64,000 bases of DNA. Origin: Sanguibacter suaedae. Its GTDB lineage: Bacteria > Actinomycetota > Actinomycetes > Actinomycetales > Cellulomonadaceae. The position numbers and the translations under genes were made by a program. Within the stretch, counting starts at the first letter, position 1. Each line of letters begins with the position of its first letter. The stretch lies in NCBI RefSeq assembly GCF_016342785.1, contig NZ_JAEINH010000008.1, positions 62,001 through 126,000 of the forward strand, in the 5' to 3' direction. Under the pieces are notes generated by a model that was given only the letters and a program-made list of their open reading frames with translations, had not been told where the DNA came from and made no database searches. Positions 43,931-52,668 of this stretch are shown in pieces.

Positions 43931-44272
43931 TCAGCCGACCGGCTGGAGGTCCTTCTCCGCGCGGCGCATGCCACGCTCCGGCCGCGCCCGTCCGAGCGCC
44001 GCGAGGTCCACCGGCACGGTGTCCGGGATGAGGAGCCCCTCGGCGACGGCCACCCGGTCGCTCACCTCTCGGAGGATGAGCGACAACGGCAGGTCCAGCG
44101 CCTCGCAGATGGAGCCCAAGAGCTCCGACGACGCCTCCTTCTGTCCGCGCTCGACCTCGCTCAGGTACCCGAGCGAGACCCGCGCCGCGGACGACACCTC
44201 GCGGAGCGTGCGCCCCTGCCGCTGTCGAGCGTCCCGAAGGACGTCTCCGATCTCTCGGCGAAGTACAACCAT
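43931..44272 (-). CDS. clgR: XRE-family regulator ClgR
   Basis: Activator of clp protease genes in actinobacteria. 113 residues with an N-terminal helix-turn-helix: [60 protein letters not shown], close in pattern to mycobacterial ClgR. The C-terminal half is variable and ends LQPVG, without the Ala-rich degron described for other ClgR proteins. The ATG at 44272 has GAGAGGGGG upstream. The genome position after ftsK-pgsA-cinA is the usual one. The 284-nt gap to cinA holds its promoter, which I could not place securely. Confidence 0.88.
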   Translation of the reverse strand: MVVLRREIGDVLRDARQRQGRTLREVSSAARVSLGYLSEVERGQKEASSELLGSICEALDLPLSLILREVSDRVAVAEGLLIPDTVPVDLAALGRARPERGMRRAEKDLQPVG

Positions 44273-44556
44273 GTGGCGACCCCCTCTCGTGTCCTGTGTC
44301 CCGTGATCCGTCTGTGTCGTGCTCGTCCGTCGTTCACCTGCGCGTCGGTCCGGTGGTCTCACCGACCGCTGGTCCGACCCGCGACCCGACTGGACGGGGT
44401 GCGTCCTACCGTACCCTGCTTGACCTACCACTTGCCCTCCGGAACCATCGCTTGCGCCGATCTGGACCGGTTCTTCACCTTGTCGAACCGTTCGGACGCG
44501 CGATGTGCTGTCACGAAGTGTGCAACGCACGCCCGGGTGGGCTTGTTCCCGGCACC

Positions 44557-45018
44557 TCAGCCCGTCACCCGCAGGAGAAGGGCGAGCGCCGCCTCGACCG
44601 CCGCCGCCCGGACCTCCGGACGATCACCGTCGACGTGATGCTCCTCGACCTCGTCGCCCCCGGCCAGCGACACGGCGACGAAGAAGGTGCCGGCCGGGCA
44701 CCCGCCCTGCGCTCCCGGGCCTGCGACGCCGGTGGTGGCAGCGCCGACGTCCGCGGCGAGACGCACCCGCACCCCCGCCGCCATGGACGTCGCGACCTCG
44801 GGGTCGACGGGTCCGCGGCGGTCGAGGAGGTCAGCGTCCACACCGAGCAGCCCGACCTTGAGGTCCGTCGCGTAGGCGACGACACCGCCGCGGAGGACCG
44901 CCGACGCACCGCTGACGTCCACCAGGCGTGCTGCGAGCAACCCACCGGTGAGGGACTCGGCGACGGCGAGCGTCGCACCTCGGGCGCGGAACGTCTCGAT
45001 CACCCGTGCGGCGGTCAC
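44557..45018 (-). CDS. cinA: CinA C-terminal domain protein (nicotinamide-nucleotide amidase-like)
   Basis: 153 residues, only the C-terminal CinA domain (PncC-type nicotinamide mononucleotide deamidase); the N-terminal molybdopterin-like half of full-length CinA is absent, as in many bacteria. Seen: [59 protein letters not shown]. Single-domain members recycle NMN. The GTG at 45018 overlaps the pgsA stop (GTGA). Confidence 0.92.
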   Translation of the reverse strand: MTAARVIETFRARGATLAVAESLTGGLLAARLVDVSGASAVLRGGVVAYATDLKVGLLGVDADLLDRRGPVDPEVATSMAAGVRVRLAADVGAATTGVAGPGAQGGCPAGTFFVAVSLAGGDEVEEHHVDGDRPEVRAAAVEAALALLLRVTG

Positions 45019-45611
45019 CGCTCGGTAGGCACCGTCGACGCACGTCCCGCCACCCGGACCCGCCAGCCCTGCGCGGCGTAGTCCACACCGGTCACGACGG
45101 TGACCACGAGGGCGGCACCCATGATCGCGGCAGCGAGCCAGGTGACGACGTCCGGCAGGTGGTCGAGCGGAAGGAGCATGACGGCGATCCCGACGGACTG
45201 CAGGACCGTCTTGAGCTTGCCGCCCCGGGAGGCGGGCATCACCGCGTAGCGCAGGACGAGGAAGCGCATGGCCGTGATCGCCAGCTCTCGGAAGAGGATC
45301 GTGACGGTCACCCACCACCAGAGGTCACCCAGCACCGACAGGAGCACGAGCGCCGTCCCGATGAGGACCTTGTCGGCGATCGGGTCGAGGATCTTCCCCA
45401 GGTCGGTGACGAGGTCGTTCTTGCGGGCGAGGTACCCGTCCAACCGGTCGGACGCCGCCGCGACGCCGAACACGGCGAGCGCCGCGAGCCGCCAGGTGAC
45501 GCTCTCACCGTCCTCGGCGAGGAGCGCCCAGGCGAACACGGGCACGATCGCGATCCGGGCCATCGTGATGATGTTCGGGGCGTTCCAGACAGAACCCTGC
45601 GAAGAAGTCAC
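45015..45611 (-). CDS. pgsA: CDP-diacylglycerol-glycerol-3-phosphate 3-phosphatidyltransferase
   Basis: Makes phosphatidylglycerophosphate, the first committed step to phosphatidylglycerol and cardiolipin. 198 residues, multi-pass membrane protein. The CDP-alcohol phosphotransferase motif is complete: SDRLDGYLARKNDLVTDLGK followed by ILDPIADK (DG-x2-AR-x8-G-x3-D-x3-D). The GTG at 45611 follows TACCCT (45623-45618) by 6 nt, so it may be leaderless even though ftsK ends only 40 nt upstream. Coupled to cinA. Confidence 0.94.
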   Translation of the reverse strand: MTSSQGSVWNAPNIITMARIAIVPVFAWALLAEDGESVTWRLAALAVFGVAAASDRLDGYLARKNDLVTDLGKILDPIADKVLIGTALVLLSVLGDLWWWVTVTILFRELAITAMRFLVLRYAVMPASRGGKLKTVLQSVGIAVMLLPLDHLPDVVTWLAAAIMGAALVVTVVTGVDYAAQGWRVRVAGRASTVPTER

Positions 45612-45651
45612 ACCTCAAGGGTATGCGCTGGGGCCCGTCGGCGAGGACGTC

Positions 45652-48402
45652 CTAGCGGACCGGGCCCGAGAAGCCGTCGTCGACGGTGTCCGCCGAGTCG
45701 TGATAGTCGACGGCCTCGGGCGGCATGTTCGCCGTGAGGTCCTCGTACGGTTCCTGCGGGCCCGAAGCCGTGGGACCTCCGTCGTCCGTGCCGCCGCCGT
45801 GCCCCGGCGCGCTCTCGCCGCGCAGCATGGCCAGCGTCGCCGGAAGGTCGTCCGGCTGCACCATGACGTCACGCGCCTTGGACCCCTCGGAGGGCCCGAC
45901 GATCTCCCTCGACTCCAGGAGGTCCATGAGGCGGCCGGCCTTGGCGAACCCCACACGGAGCTTGCGCTGGAGCATGGACGTCGAGCCGAACTGCGTGGTC
46001 ACGACGAGCTCGGCCGCCTGGAGCAGGAGGTCGAGGTCGTCGCCGATGTCCTCGTCGACCTGCTTCTTCGCGGCGGTCGGGACCACGTCGGGCCGGTACA
46101 CGGGCTTGAGCTGAGCCTTGACGTGCTCGACGACGGCGTGGACCTCGCTCTCGTTGACCCACGCTCCCTGGACACGGATCGGCTTGGACGCCCCCATCGG
46201 CAGGAACAGGGCGTCACCCTGCCCGACGAGCTTCTCCGCACCCGGCTGGTCGAGGACCACGCGGGAGTCGGCGAGCGACGAGGTCGCGAACGCCAGGCGG
46301 GACGGGACGTTGGCCTTGATGAGTCCGGTGACGACGTCCACGCTGGGGCGCTGGGTGGCGAGCACCAGGTGGATGCCCGCGGCACGCGCGAGCTGCGTGA
46401 TGCGTTGGATCGAGGCCTCGACGTCTCGCGGGGCCACCATCATGAGGTCCGCGAGCTCGTCGACGACCACGAGCAGGTACGGGTAGGGCGCGATCTTGCG
46501 CTCGGAGCCGGGGAGCGGCTTGACCTTGCCGGAACGGACCGCAGCATTGAAGTCGTCGATGTGCTTGAAGCCGAACATCGCGAGGTCGTCGTACCGCGCG
46601 TCCATCTCGCGGACCACCCACTCGAGGGCCTCCGCGGCCTTCTTGGGGTTGGTGATGATCGGGGTGATGAGGTGCGGGATGCCCTCGTAGATGGTGAGCT
46701 CGACCCGCTTGGGGTCGACGAGCACCATGCGCACCTCGTCGGGGGTGGCACGCATGAGGATCGAGGTGATCATCGAGTTCACGAAGCTCGACTTCCCCGC
46801 GCCGGTCGCGCCCGCGACGAGGATGTGCGGCATCTTCGCGAGGTTCGCGACGACGTACCCGCCCTCGACGTCCTTACCGACCCCCATGACCATGGGGTGC
46901 TCGCTGCGCCGCGCGACGGCCGAGCGCAGGACGTCACCGAGGACGACGGTCTCGCGGTCCGTGTTGGGGATCTCGATCCCGATGGCGGACTTCCCGGGGA
47001 TGGGCGACAGGATACGCACGTCCGCGCTCGCGACCGCGTAGGAGATGTTCTTGCTCAGCGCTGTGACGCGCTCGACCTTGAGGCCGGGGCCCACCTCGAC
47101 CTCGTACCGGGTGACGGTCGGTCCCCGGGTGAAGCCCGTGACCTTGGCGGCGATGCCGAACTGGTCGAAGACGCCCGTGAGCGCCTCGACCACCCGGTCG
47201 TTGGCGGCGGACCGCACCTTGTGGGGGGCTCCCTTGACGAGCACGTCCTCGTCCGGGAGGAGGTAGACGGTGTCACCGTCGAGCATCGGCTGCTCACCGC
47301 GCGGGATGGGGGACGTCGGTGGGGCGTCGAGCGTACGGGTCTTGGGCGGTGCGGGCGGCGGCGGGGCGTCCGGGACGTCCGGAAGAAGGACGGCATCTGT
47401 CGCGGCCGCCTCGGGGAGCACCTCGGTGGGCGCGTCCGGGGGTACCGGGTCGTCCACCGGTCCCGGCACTCGATCTCGCCCGGCCTCGTGGAGCTCGCGC
47501 TCGAGCTCCGCAGCACGCTCGAACGCCTCGTCCCCCGCGTACCCCTCGAGCCGAGCGGCTTCCTCGGCACGCTCGGCGCGCGTCTTGCGGCCGTTCTTCA
47601 CGCGACGCTTGCTCGGCGGGGCGTCCGTGCCGTCGTGGCGCAGCACCCCCTCGGCGAGGTCGAGGTCCTCGTCGGTCGGCTCCTGGGCGTCGCGGACGGT
47701 CGGTTCGTGGCCGGTCAGCCGCGAGTACACGGCGCCGAGCCGCTCCGGGATCGCATTGACCGGGGTCCGCGTGACCACGAGAACCCCGAAGAACCCGAGC
47801 AGGACGAGGAGCGGCACCGCCACCCACACGCTCAGGCCGAGGGCCAACGGGTTGCCGACGAGGTACCCGACGATCCCTCCGGCATCACGCAGTCCCTCGT
47901 AGCCCTCCGAGGGACTCGGCCGTCCATCGGCGATATGGGCGATGCCGCAGACAGCGACCGTGATCGCCCCGAGCCCGATCGTGACCCGGGAGTTCGCCTG
48001 GGTCCGCTCCGGGTGGCGCATGAGGCGCACGGCGAGCCAGAGGAGGACGAGCGGGAGCGCGAGCGCCATCACGCCGAAGGTGCCTGCCGCGACCACGTGG
48101 ATCGCCTCGCCCGCCGAGCCCTCGACGCCCCACCACTCGCGTGCCGCGACGACGAACGCGAGCCCGAGGAGCAAGAAGGCCACGCCGTCCCGACGGTGCG
48201 CCGGGTCGAGCTCCCGAGCGTCGTGCCCGATCCGCCGGGCCGTGCCTCCCACGAGGTGCGCCCCTCCCATCCACAGTCCGCGCAGCAGGCGGACGATCCA
48301 TGGCGACCGCGGTGCCGGGGGCGCCTTCTTCGTCGTGCGGGAGGCCTGCGCGCCACGGCCCGCGGTGCGGGAACGGGTGGTGGAGGACGCACGCGTAGCC
48401 AT
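45652..48402 (-). CDS. ftsK: DNA translocase FtsK/SpoIIIE
   Basis: Pumps chromosome termini through the septum. 916 residues: a basic N-terminus, four membrane segments (about 75-230), an acidic/proline-rich linker (about 245-380), then the RecA-like motor with Walker A HILVAGATGAGKSSFVNSM, Walker B YLLVVVDELADLMM and LATQRPSVDVVTGLIKANVP. A winged-helix gamma domain (LVVTTQFGSTSMLQRKLRVG) that reads KOPS-type sequences ends the fold, followed by a roughly 60-residue acidic tail. The ATG at 48402 lies 6 nt after TAGATT (48414-48409), a leaderless start. Confidence 0.96.
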   Translation of the reverse strand: MATRASSTTRSRTAGRGAQASRTTKKAPPAPRSPWIVRLLRGLWMGGAHLVGGTARRIGHDARELDPAHRRDGVAFLLLGLAFVVAAREWWGVEGSAGEAIHVVAAGTFGVMALALPLVLLWLAVRLMRHPERTQANSRVTIGLGAITVAVCGIAHIADGRPSPSEGYEGLRDAGGIVGYLVGNPLALGLSVWVAVPLLVLLGFFGVLVVTRTPVNAIPERLGAVYSRLTGHEPTVRDAQEPTDEDLDLAEGVLRHDGTDAPPSKRRVKNGRKTRAERAEEAARLEGYAGDEAFERAAELERELHEAGRDRVPGPVDDPVPPDAPTEVLPEAAATDAVLLPDVPDAPPPPAPPKTRTLDAPPTSPIPRGEQPMLDGDTVYLLPDEDVLVKGAPHKVRSAANDRVVEALTGVFDQFGIAAKVTGFTRGPTVTRYEVEVGPGLKVERVTALSKNISYAVASADVRILSPIPGKSAIGIEIPNTDRETVVLGDVLRSAVARRSEHPMVMGVGKDVEGGYVVANLAKMPHILVAGATGAGKSSFVNSMITSILMRATPDEVRMVLVDPKRVELTIYEGIPHLITPIITNPKKAAEALEWVVREMDARYDDLAMFGFKHIDDFNAAVRSGKVKPLPGSERKIAPYPYLLVVVDELADLMMVAPRDVEASIQRITQLARAAGIHLVLATQRPSVDVVTGLIKANVPSRLAFATSSLADSRVVLDQPGAEKLVGQGDALFLPMGASKPIRVQGAWVNESEVHAVVEHVKAQLKPVYRPDVVPTAAKKQVDEDIGDDLDLLLQAAELVVTTQFGSTSMLQRKLRVGFAKAGRLMDLLESREIVGPSEGSKARDVMVQPDDLPATLAMLRGESAPGHGGGTDDGGPTASGPQEPYEDLTANMPPEAVDYHDSADTVDDGFSGPVR

Positions 48403-48471
48403 GAGGCCAATCTAGCCGGTCGGGCAGACGTCCCCCCGGACGCTGGTCGCGTGTCCTCGTCGTCCGGTCAG

Positions 48472-48506
48472 CAGTGGCGGGGCACCCTCGGGGTGTCCCG
48501 CCACTG
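48472..48506 (-). terminator. Terminator after the proline-rich membrane protein gene
   Basis: 16-bp stem with one G-T pair (CAGTGGCGGGGCACCC) and a 3-nt loop, 12 nt past the stop at 48518 and before the leaderless ftsK promoter. Confidence 0.88.
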
Positions 48507-48517
48507 ACTCACCGGTG

Positions 48518-49615
48518 TCACTCGGTCGCGAAGTAGCCCTCGTCGCCGGAGAGCTCCTGCACGCGCCACACGCCACCGGCAGTCTGCTCGCTGGGCACCT
48601 TGACGCACACGTTGCCCGTGTCCTCGGCGTCGGTGTAGAGCTCGCCGTAGGTGTCGAGGCCGTCGGGCAGGCTGCTGAACATGCACGAGTCCGAGTAGGT
48701 CTTGCCGTCTCCACCGACGTAGACCCAGTCGAGCATGAAGAGCGACTCGCTGCCGCTCCCCGTGTACGTGACCGTGGTGGGTGCCATGACGTACGCGGTC
48801 CCGTCCTCCGGGGTGTAGTAGTCACGGTCCCAGTCCTCGAGAGCCTTGGAGATCTCGCCCCAGGCGTCGAGGTTGGAGGCGCTCATCGAGACGGTCCAGT
48901 TCTCGTACGACGCGGTCTCGCCGGGGGCGAGCGGTGCGTTGCGCGTCCCGTTGCCCGACGCGGACCCCGTGGGCTCCTCGGTGGGGTCCTCCTCGGTCGG
49001 CTCCTCCGTGGGCTCGTCCGTCGGGTCGTCCTCGGTGGGCTCCTCGGTGGGCTCCTCCGTGGGCTCGGTGGTGCTGGTCTCCTTGTCCTCGGGCTCGTCC
49101 CCGCCGCCGATGACACCCGTGGCGAAGAGGATGCCGAAGATCGCGAGGAGGGCGACGACGCCGATGATGACGGGCACCAGCCAGCTCTTGCTGCTCGAGC
49201 CGCCGGGCGCACCCGGCTGCTGCCACTGCTGCTGCGGGGCGAAGCCCGGTCCGCCGGGGCCCTGACCGAAGGCGGGGGCCTGTCCGGGCACCGGGGCCGT
49301 CGGCCCACCTGGCACGCCCGCCGGCGCGGGGAAGACCGCGGTCTTGGAGGGGTCGCCCGGGGCGACCCCGCCCTGCCCGGAGATCACCTGGATCGGGGCG
49401 TCTCCTCCCGGACCCGCGAAGCGCGCCACGTCGGGCCCTGCCGGAGCAGGCGGCGTCGCAGCGCCGGCGTCACCGGGCGGCACGGAGTCGTCGATCCACA
49501 GCTGCCACCCGGCCGGGGGCGCGGGCCACGACGGGTCAGGGTTCCATCCCGGCGGAGGCGTCCACCCCTCGGGCGCGGGCGGCCATCCGGGCGGTGGGTT
49601 GAAACGTGCAGCCAT
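48518..49615 (-). CDS. Uncharacterised Pro-rich single-span membrane protein
   Basis: 365 residues, not recognised as a named family. Residues 1-40 carry repeated Pro-Gly-Trp units (PPPGWPPAPEGWTPPPGWNP, then WQLWIDD); a Pro/Gly/Gln-rich cytoplasmic linker leads to one membrane helix (about 145-167, SWLVPVIIGVVALLAIFGIL). An acidic Thr/Glu/Pro repeat (EEPTEEPTED type, about 175-215) acts as a stalk. The outer domain (about 220-365) has two cysteines (DSCMF, NVCVKV) that could form a disulfide and resembles DUF4352-type lipoprotein domains in style. It has its own TAGCCT -10 (49726-49721) and a terminator. It sits where actinobacteria often carry RNase J, between dapA and ftsK. Confidence 0.7.
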   Translation of the reverse strand: MAARFNPPPGWPPAPEGWTPPPGWNPDPSWPAPPAGWQLWIDDSVPPGDAGAATPPAPAGPDVARFAGPGGDAPIQVISGQGGVAPGDPSKTAVFPAPAGVPGGPTAPVPGQAPAFGQGPGGPGFAPQQQWQQPGAPGGSSSKSWLVPVIIGVVALLAIFGILFATGVIGGGDEPEDKETSTTEPTEEPTEEPTEDDPTDEPTEEPTEEDPTEEPTGSASGNGTRNAPLAPGETASYENWTVSMSASNLDAWGEISKALEDWDRDYYTPEDGTAYVMAPTTVTYTGSGSESLFMLDWVYVGGDGKTYSDSCMFSSLPDGLDTYGELYTDAEDTGNVCVKVPSEQTAGGVWRVQELSGDEGYFATE

Positions 49616-49840
49616 GACGGTTCCTTCTCCTCGGCCAGACCGACGCGCGAGCCCCCAGCGTCGTCGGGATCCTGGTGCTTCCTGGGTATCTTCTCGGCGT
49701 CTCCCAGCCGATCCGCGCTCAGGCTACACGGACGTCCACAGCATGCACACGCTCTCACCACGGTTCCGGATGGGCAGAGGTACCCATCACCATGGATAAT
49801 GCGCGGCGTTCTTCACCCGGGGCCCCGTACGGTGCCCCTC

Positions 49841-49868
49841 ACGGGTCACGCCGGACGACGTGACCCGT
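49841..49868 (-). terminator. Hairpin spanning the dapA stop
   Basis: 10-bp perfect inverted repeat ACGGGTCACG/CGTGACCCGT around 8 nt. The dapA stop (49848-49846) is inside one arm, so the stem is partly coding. Confidence 0.6.
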
Positions 49869-50769
49869 CGAGGAGGCCTGCAGCGACGAGCGTCGCCCGG
49901 AGAGCCGCCACCTCGTCCGCCGTGGCCGGGACCTGGGGCAGTCGCAGACGCCCTGAGGGGATCAGCCCGAGCTCCACGAGGGCAGCCTTGACCATGACCA
50001 CACCGAACCCGTTGCCCATGACCGCGTCGATCACGGGAACCAGGTCGGAGAACAGGGCTGCCGCGCGTGCGTGGTCACCGGTGCGGAAGGCGGCCGCGAC
50101 AGCGGCGAGCTCGCGGCCCACGACGTGCCCGACGACGCTCACGAGGCCCACCGCACCGTGGGCGAGGAACGCGAGGTAGAGGGCGTCGTCCCCCGAGTAC
50201 CAGGCGAGGTCGGTCCGCCGCATGCTGCGGACGGCCGAGTACACGTCCCCCGTCGCGTCCTTGACGGCGACGATCCTCTCGTGGGCGGACAGGCGGACGT
50301 ACGTCGACGGCTCGAGCCGCACCCCGGAGCGGCCGGGGATGTCGTAGAGCATCACCGGGAGGTCGGTCGAGTCCGCCACGGCCGTCGTGTGCCGGACGAT
50401 GCCCTCCTGCGACGGTCGCGAGTAGTACGGGTTGACCACGAGGAGCCCGTGCGCGCCGGCCTCCGCCGCCTGCTGCGCCATGCGGATCGAGTGGTCCGTG
50501 TCGTTGGACCCGGCGCCGGCGACGACCACGGCCCTGTCCCCCACCGCGTCGACGACCGCACGCACGAGGTCCGCCTTCTCCGGAGCGTGGGTGGTCGGCG
50601 ACTCCCCCGTCGTGCCGTTGAGGACGATCCCGTCGTGGCCGGAGTCGACGAGATGCTCCGCGAGGGCGACGGCGGCGCCGAGGTCGACGGAGCCGTCCTC
50701 GGCGAACGGCGTGACCATCGCCGTGAGGAGCGTTCCGAACGGGGGCGTCTGTGCGGGAGAAGGCACCAT
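49846..50769 (-). CDS. dapA: 4-hydroxy-tetrahydrodipicolinate synthase
   Basis: Condenses pyruvate with aspartate semialdehyde, the first committed step of lysine/DAP synthesis. 307 residues, TIM barrel. LNGTTGESPTT binds pyruvate, VVNPYYSRPSQEGIVRH carries the active-site Tyr, IPGRSGV follows, and the Schiff-base Lys is in RIVAVKDATGD. The ATG at 50769 follows TAGTTT (50781-50776) by 6 nt, a leaderless start. Divergent from glpQ; dapB lies 8 kb away in the order normal for actinobacteria. Confidence 0.96.
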   Translation of the reverse strand: MVPSPAQTPPFGTLLTAMVTPFAEDGSVDLGAAVALAEHLVDSGHDGIVLNGTTGESPTTHAPEKADLVRAVVDAVGDRAVVVAGAGSNDTDHSIRMAQQAAEAGAHGLLVVNPYYSRPSQEGIVRHTTAVADSTDLPVMLYDIPGRSGVRLEPSTYVRLSAHERIVAVKDATGDVYSAVRSMRRTDLAWYSGDDALYLAFLAHGAVGLVSVVGHVVGRELAAVAAAFRTGDHARAAALFSDLVPVIDAVMGNGFGVVMVKAALVELGLIPSGRLRLPQVPATADEVAALRATLVAAGLLDGSRRPA

Positions 50770-50836
50770 GGGCCCAAACTACCGCGCGGTGACGAACAGG
50801 TGTGTCACCCGTCGGCAGCGCGACGAACGTCCGACG

Positions 50837-50858
50837 TGACGGCGAACGCTCGGTGAAC
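50837..50858 (-). promoter_or_regulatory. PHO-box-like direct repeat between dapA and glpQ
   Basis: On the minus strand, two adjoining 11-mers GTTCACCGAGC and GTTCGCCGTCA share GTTC-x-CCG and match the actinobacterial PhoP direct-repeat unit (GTTCACC plus 4 nt). Glycerophosphodiester uptake genes are known Pho targets, so control of glpQ-ugp is plausible. The repeats are oriented toward dapA. Confidence 0.5.
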
Positions 50859-50962
50859 ACTCCCGGGCATCACGGCGAAACCCTGCGTGACCTGCGGACA
50901 CGCGTGCCACGATCTCAGCCGTGAACCCCCGGACAAACCTTCGACCATCCCTGGAGAGTGCC

Positions 50963-51676
50963 GTGACCGACAGTCACGTCCGCCCTGCGAGGCCTCTCGC
51001 CGTCTCGCACCGTGGAGACCACCCCACCCACAGGGAGAACACCCTCCTCGCTCTCGACGCCGCGATGACCGCCGGTGCGGACGCCATCGAGGTGGACGTG
51101 CAGCTCACCGCGGACGGCGTCCCCGTGCTCGTCCACGACGACACGTTCGAGCGCCTGTGGGGCGACCCCCGTCCCGTCGCGGCCACCACCTGGGACCAGG
51201 TCCGCACCCTCGGCGAGGGTGAGGTGCGGGTCCCGAGGCTCGCCGAGGCGCTCGACCTCTCGGTCGAGCGTGGCGTCCCCCTCGTCCTCGACCAGAAGCA
51301 CGCGACGACGAGCATGGCCGCCCTGCGCACCGTCCAGGAGACCGGTGCCACCGAGACCGCGTTCTGCGGGTCCCTCGAGGGGCTCGTCGCCGTCCGCACC
51401 GCGTCCGCCGGGACCACCCTCTTCCTCAACGACACCAATCTCCAGCTGCCCGACGTGCGCACCCTCGCGCTCGTCCGGCCCCAGTACTACAACCCGTACT
51501 GGCGGTTCCTGGCGCCGGCGACCGTGGACGCCATGCACACCTTCGGCATCAGGGTGTGCTGCTGGACCCCGTCCGACCCCGAGGACCTCGCCCTGGTGCT
51601 GGACATGGGCGTCGACGCCGTCATGACGGACCGGCTCGACACCCTCGTGGCCCAGCTCGACGCCCGCACGTCATGA
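50963..51676 (+). CDS. glpQ: Glycerophosphodiester phosphodiesterase
   Basis: Hydrolyses glycerophosphodiesters to glycerol 3-phosphate plus alcohol. 237 residues, GDPD TIM barrel, no signal peptide, so cytoplasmic. AVSHRGDHPTHRENTLLALD holds the catalytic His and Arg/Glu, DAIEVDVQLTADGVPVLVHDD the metal-binding acids and second His, VPLVLDQKH the later residues. GTG 50963 has GGAGAG upstream and starts close to the HRGD strand. An alternative leaderless GTG at 50921 follows CACGAT by 7 nt and adds 14 residues. Stop overlaps ugpA (ATGA). Confidence 0.92.
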   Translation: MTDSHVRPARPLAVSHRGDHPTHRENTLLALDAAMTAGADAIEVDVQLTADGVPVLVHDDTFERLWGDPRPVAATTWDQVRTLGEGEVRVPRLAEALDLSVERGVPLVLDQKHATTSMAALRTVQETGATETAFCGSLEGLVAVRTASAGTTLFLNDTNLQLPDVRTLALVRPQYYNPYWRFLAPATVDAMHTFGIRVCCWTPSDPEDLALVLDMGVDAVMTDRLDTLVAQLDARTS

Positions 51677-52668
51677 CCCTCGCACCGGTCACGGCACGAG
51701 CGACGACGACCGGGGCGGGGCCGGATGGCGCACCCCCTGCAGGCACGACGGACGGTGCGACGAAACCCCGCCCCGCCGCCCGTCGCCCGTGGCGCCGCCA
51801 CCGCCGCGAGTACCTCGTCTTCCTCGCGTTCGCGCTGCCCAACCTCGCGCTCATCGCCGTCTTCACGTACCGCCCGCTGGTCCTCAACCTCTACTACTCG
51901 ACGCTCCAGTGGAACCTCGGGTCCCGGACCGCCACCGTGGTGGGCCTCGACAACTACGTCCGGTGGTTCACGGACCCCCGGAGCCTGGAGGTCCTCCGCG
52001 TCACGGCCGTCTTCACGGTCGCCACCGTCGGTGCGACGCTCCTCCTGGGCCTCCTCCTCGCGACAGTCCTGGACAGACGCCTGCACGGACGCACCGTCGC
52101 CCGGTCCGTGATCTTCGCCCCCTACGTGCTCTCCGGCGTCGGCGTCGGCATGGTGTGGCTGTTCATCTTCGACCCGACGTACGGCGCCCTCGCCGCACTC
52201 CTGCGCACCTGGGGCGCGTCGAGCCCTCAGTGGTACCTCGACAGGGACTGGGCCCTCGTGATGGTGATCGTCGTCTACGTGTGGAAGAACCTCGGGTACG
52301 CCGCGGTGATCTACCTCGCCGCGCTCCAGTCCGTCCCCCGTGACGTCCTGGACGCCGCGTCCCTCGACGGCGCCGGACCCCTGCGGCGCTTCTGGCGGAT
52401 CACCGTGCCGCTGCTCTCGCCCACCACGTTCTTCCTCCTCGTCACGACGGTGCTGTCCTCGCTGCAGTCCTTCGACCTCATCCACGTCATGACCGCAGGC
52501 GGGCCGCTCGACGGCACGACGACGCTCATGTACCAGGTGTACGTCGAGGCGTTCGTCACCGGTCGCGCCGGGTACTCGTCGGCGATCTCCATGATCCTGT
52601 TCGCCGTGCTGCTCGTCATGACACTCGGCCAGCTGCGGTTCCTCGAGAAGAAGGTCCACTACGCATGA
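51673..52668 (+). CDS. ugpA: ABC transporter permease UgpA-like
   Basis: 331-residue sugar/glycerol-phosphate permease with six membrane helices after a polar N-terminus of about 45 residues. PNLALIAVFTYRPLVLNLYY starts the core, and the ATPase-contact EAA-type loop is DVLDAASLDGAGPLRRFWRI. Glycerol 3-phosphate or glycerophosphodiester transport is inferred from coupling to glpQ. Starts overlap on both sides (glpQ-ugpA and ugpA-ugpE), so the three genes form one coupled unit. Confidence 0.9.
   Translation: MTLAPVTARATTTGAGPDGAPPAGTTDGATKPRPAARRPWRRHRREYLVFLAFALPNLALIAVFTYRPLVLNLYYSTLQWNLGSRTATVVGLDNYVRWFTDPRSLEVLRVTAVFTVATVGATLLLGLLLATVLDRRLHGRTVARSVIFAPYVLSGVGVGMVWLFIFDPTYGALAALLRTWGASSPQWYLDRDWALVMVIVVYVWKNLGYAAVIYLAALQSVPRDVLDAASLDGAGPLRRFWRITVPLLSPTTFFLLVTTVLSSLQSFDLIHVMTAGGPLDGTTTLMYQVYVEAFVTGRAGYSSAISMILFAVLLVMTLGQLRFLEKKVHYA

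Noticed and set aside
44474-44492. CGAACCGTTCG palindrome between clgR and cinA as a LexA box
   Set aside because: Half-site spacing is 1 nt instead of 4; no repair gene follows.
50791-50810. SOS-like ACGAACAGGTGTGTCA upstream of dapA
   Set aside because: The right half (GTGTC) departs too far from GTTCG, and neither dapA nor glpQ is an expected SOS gene.
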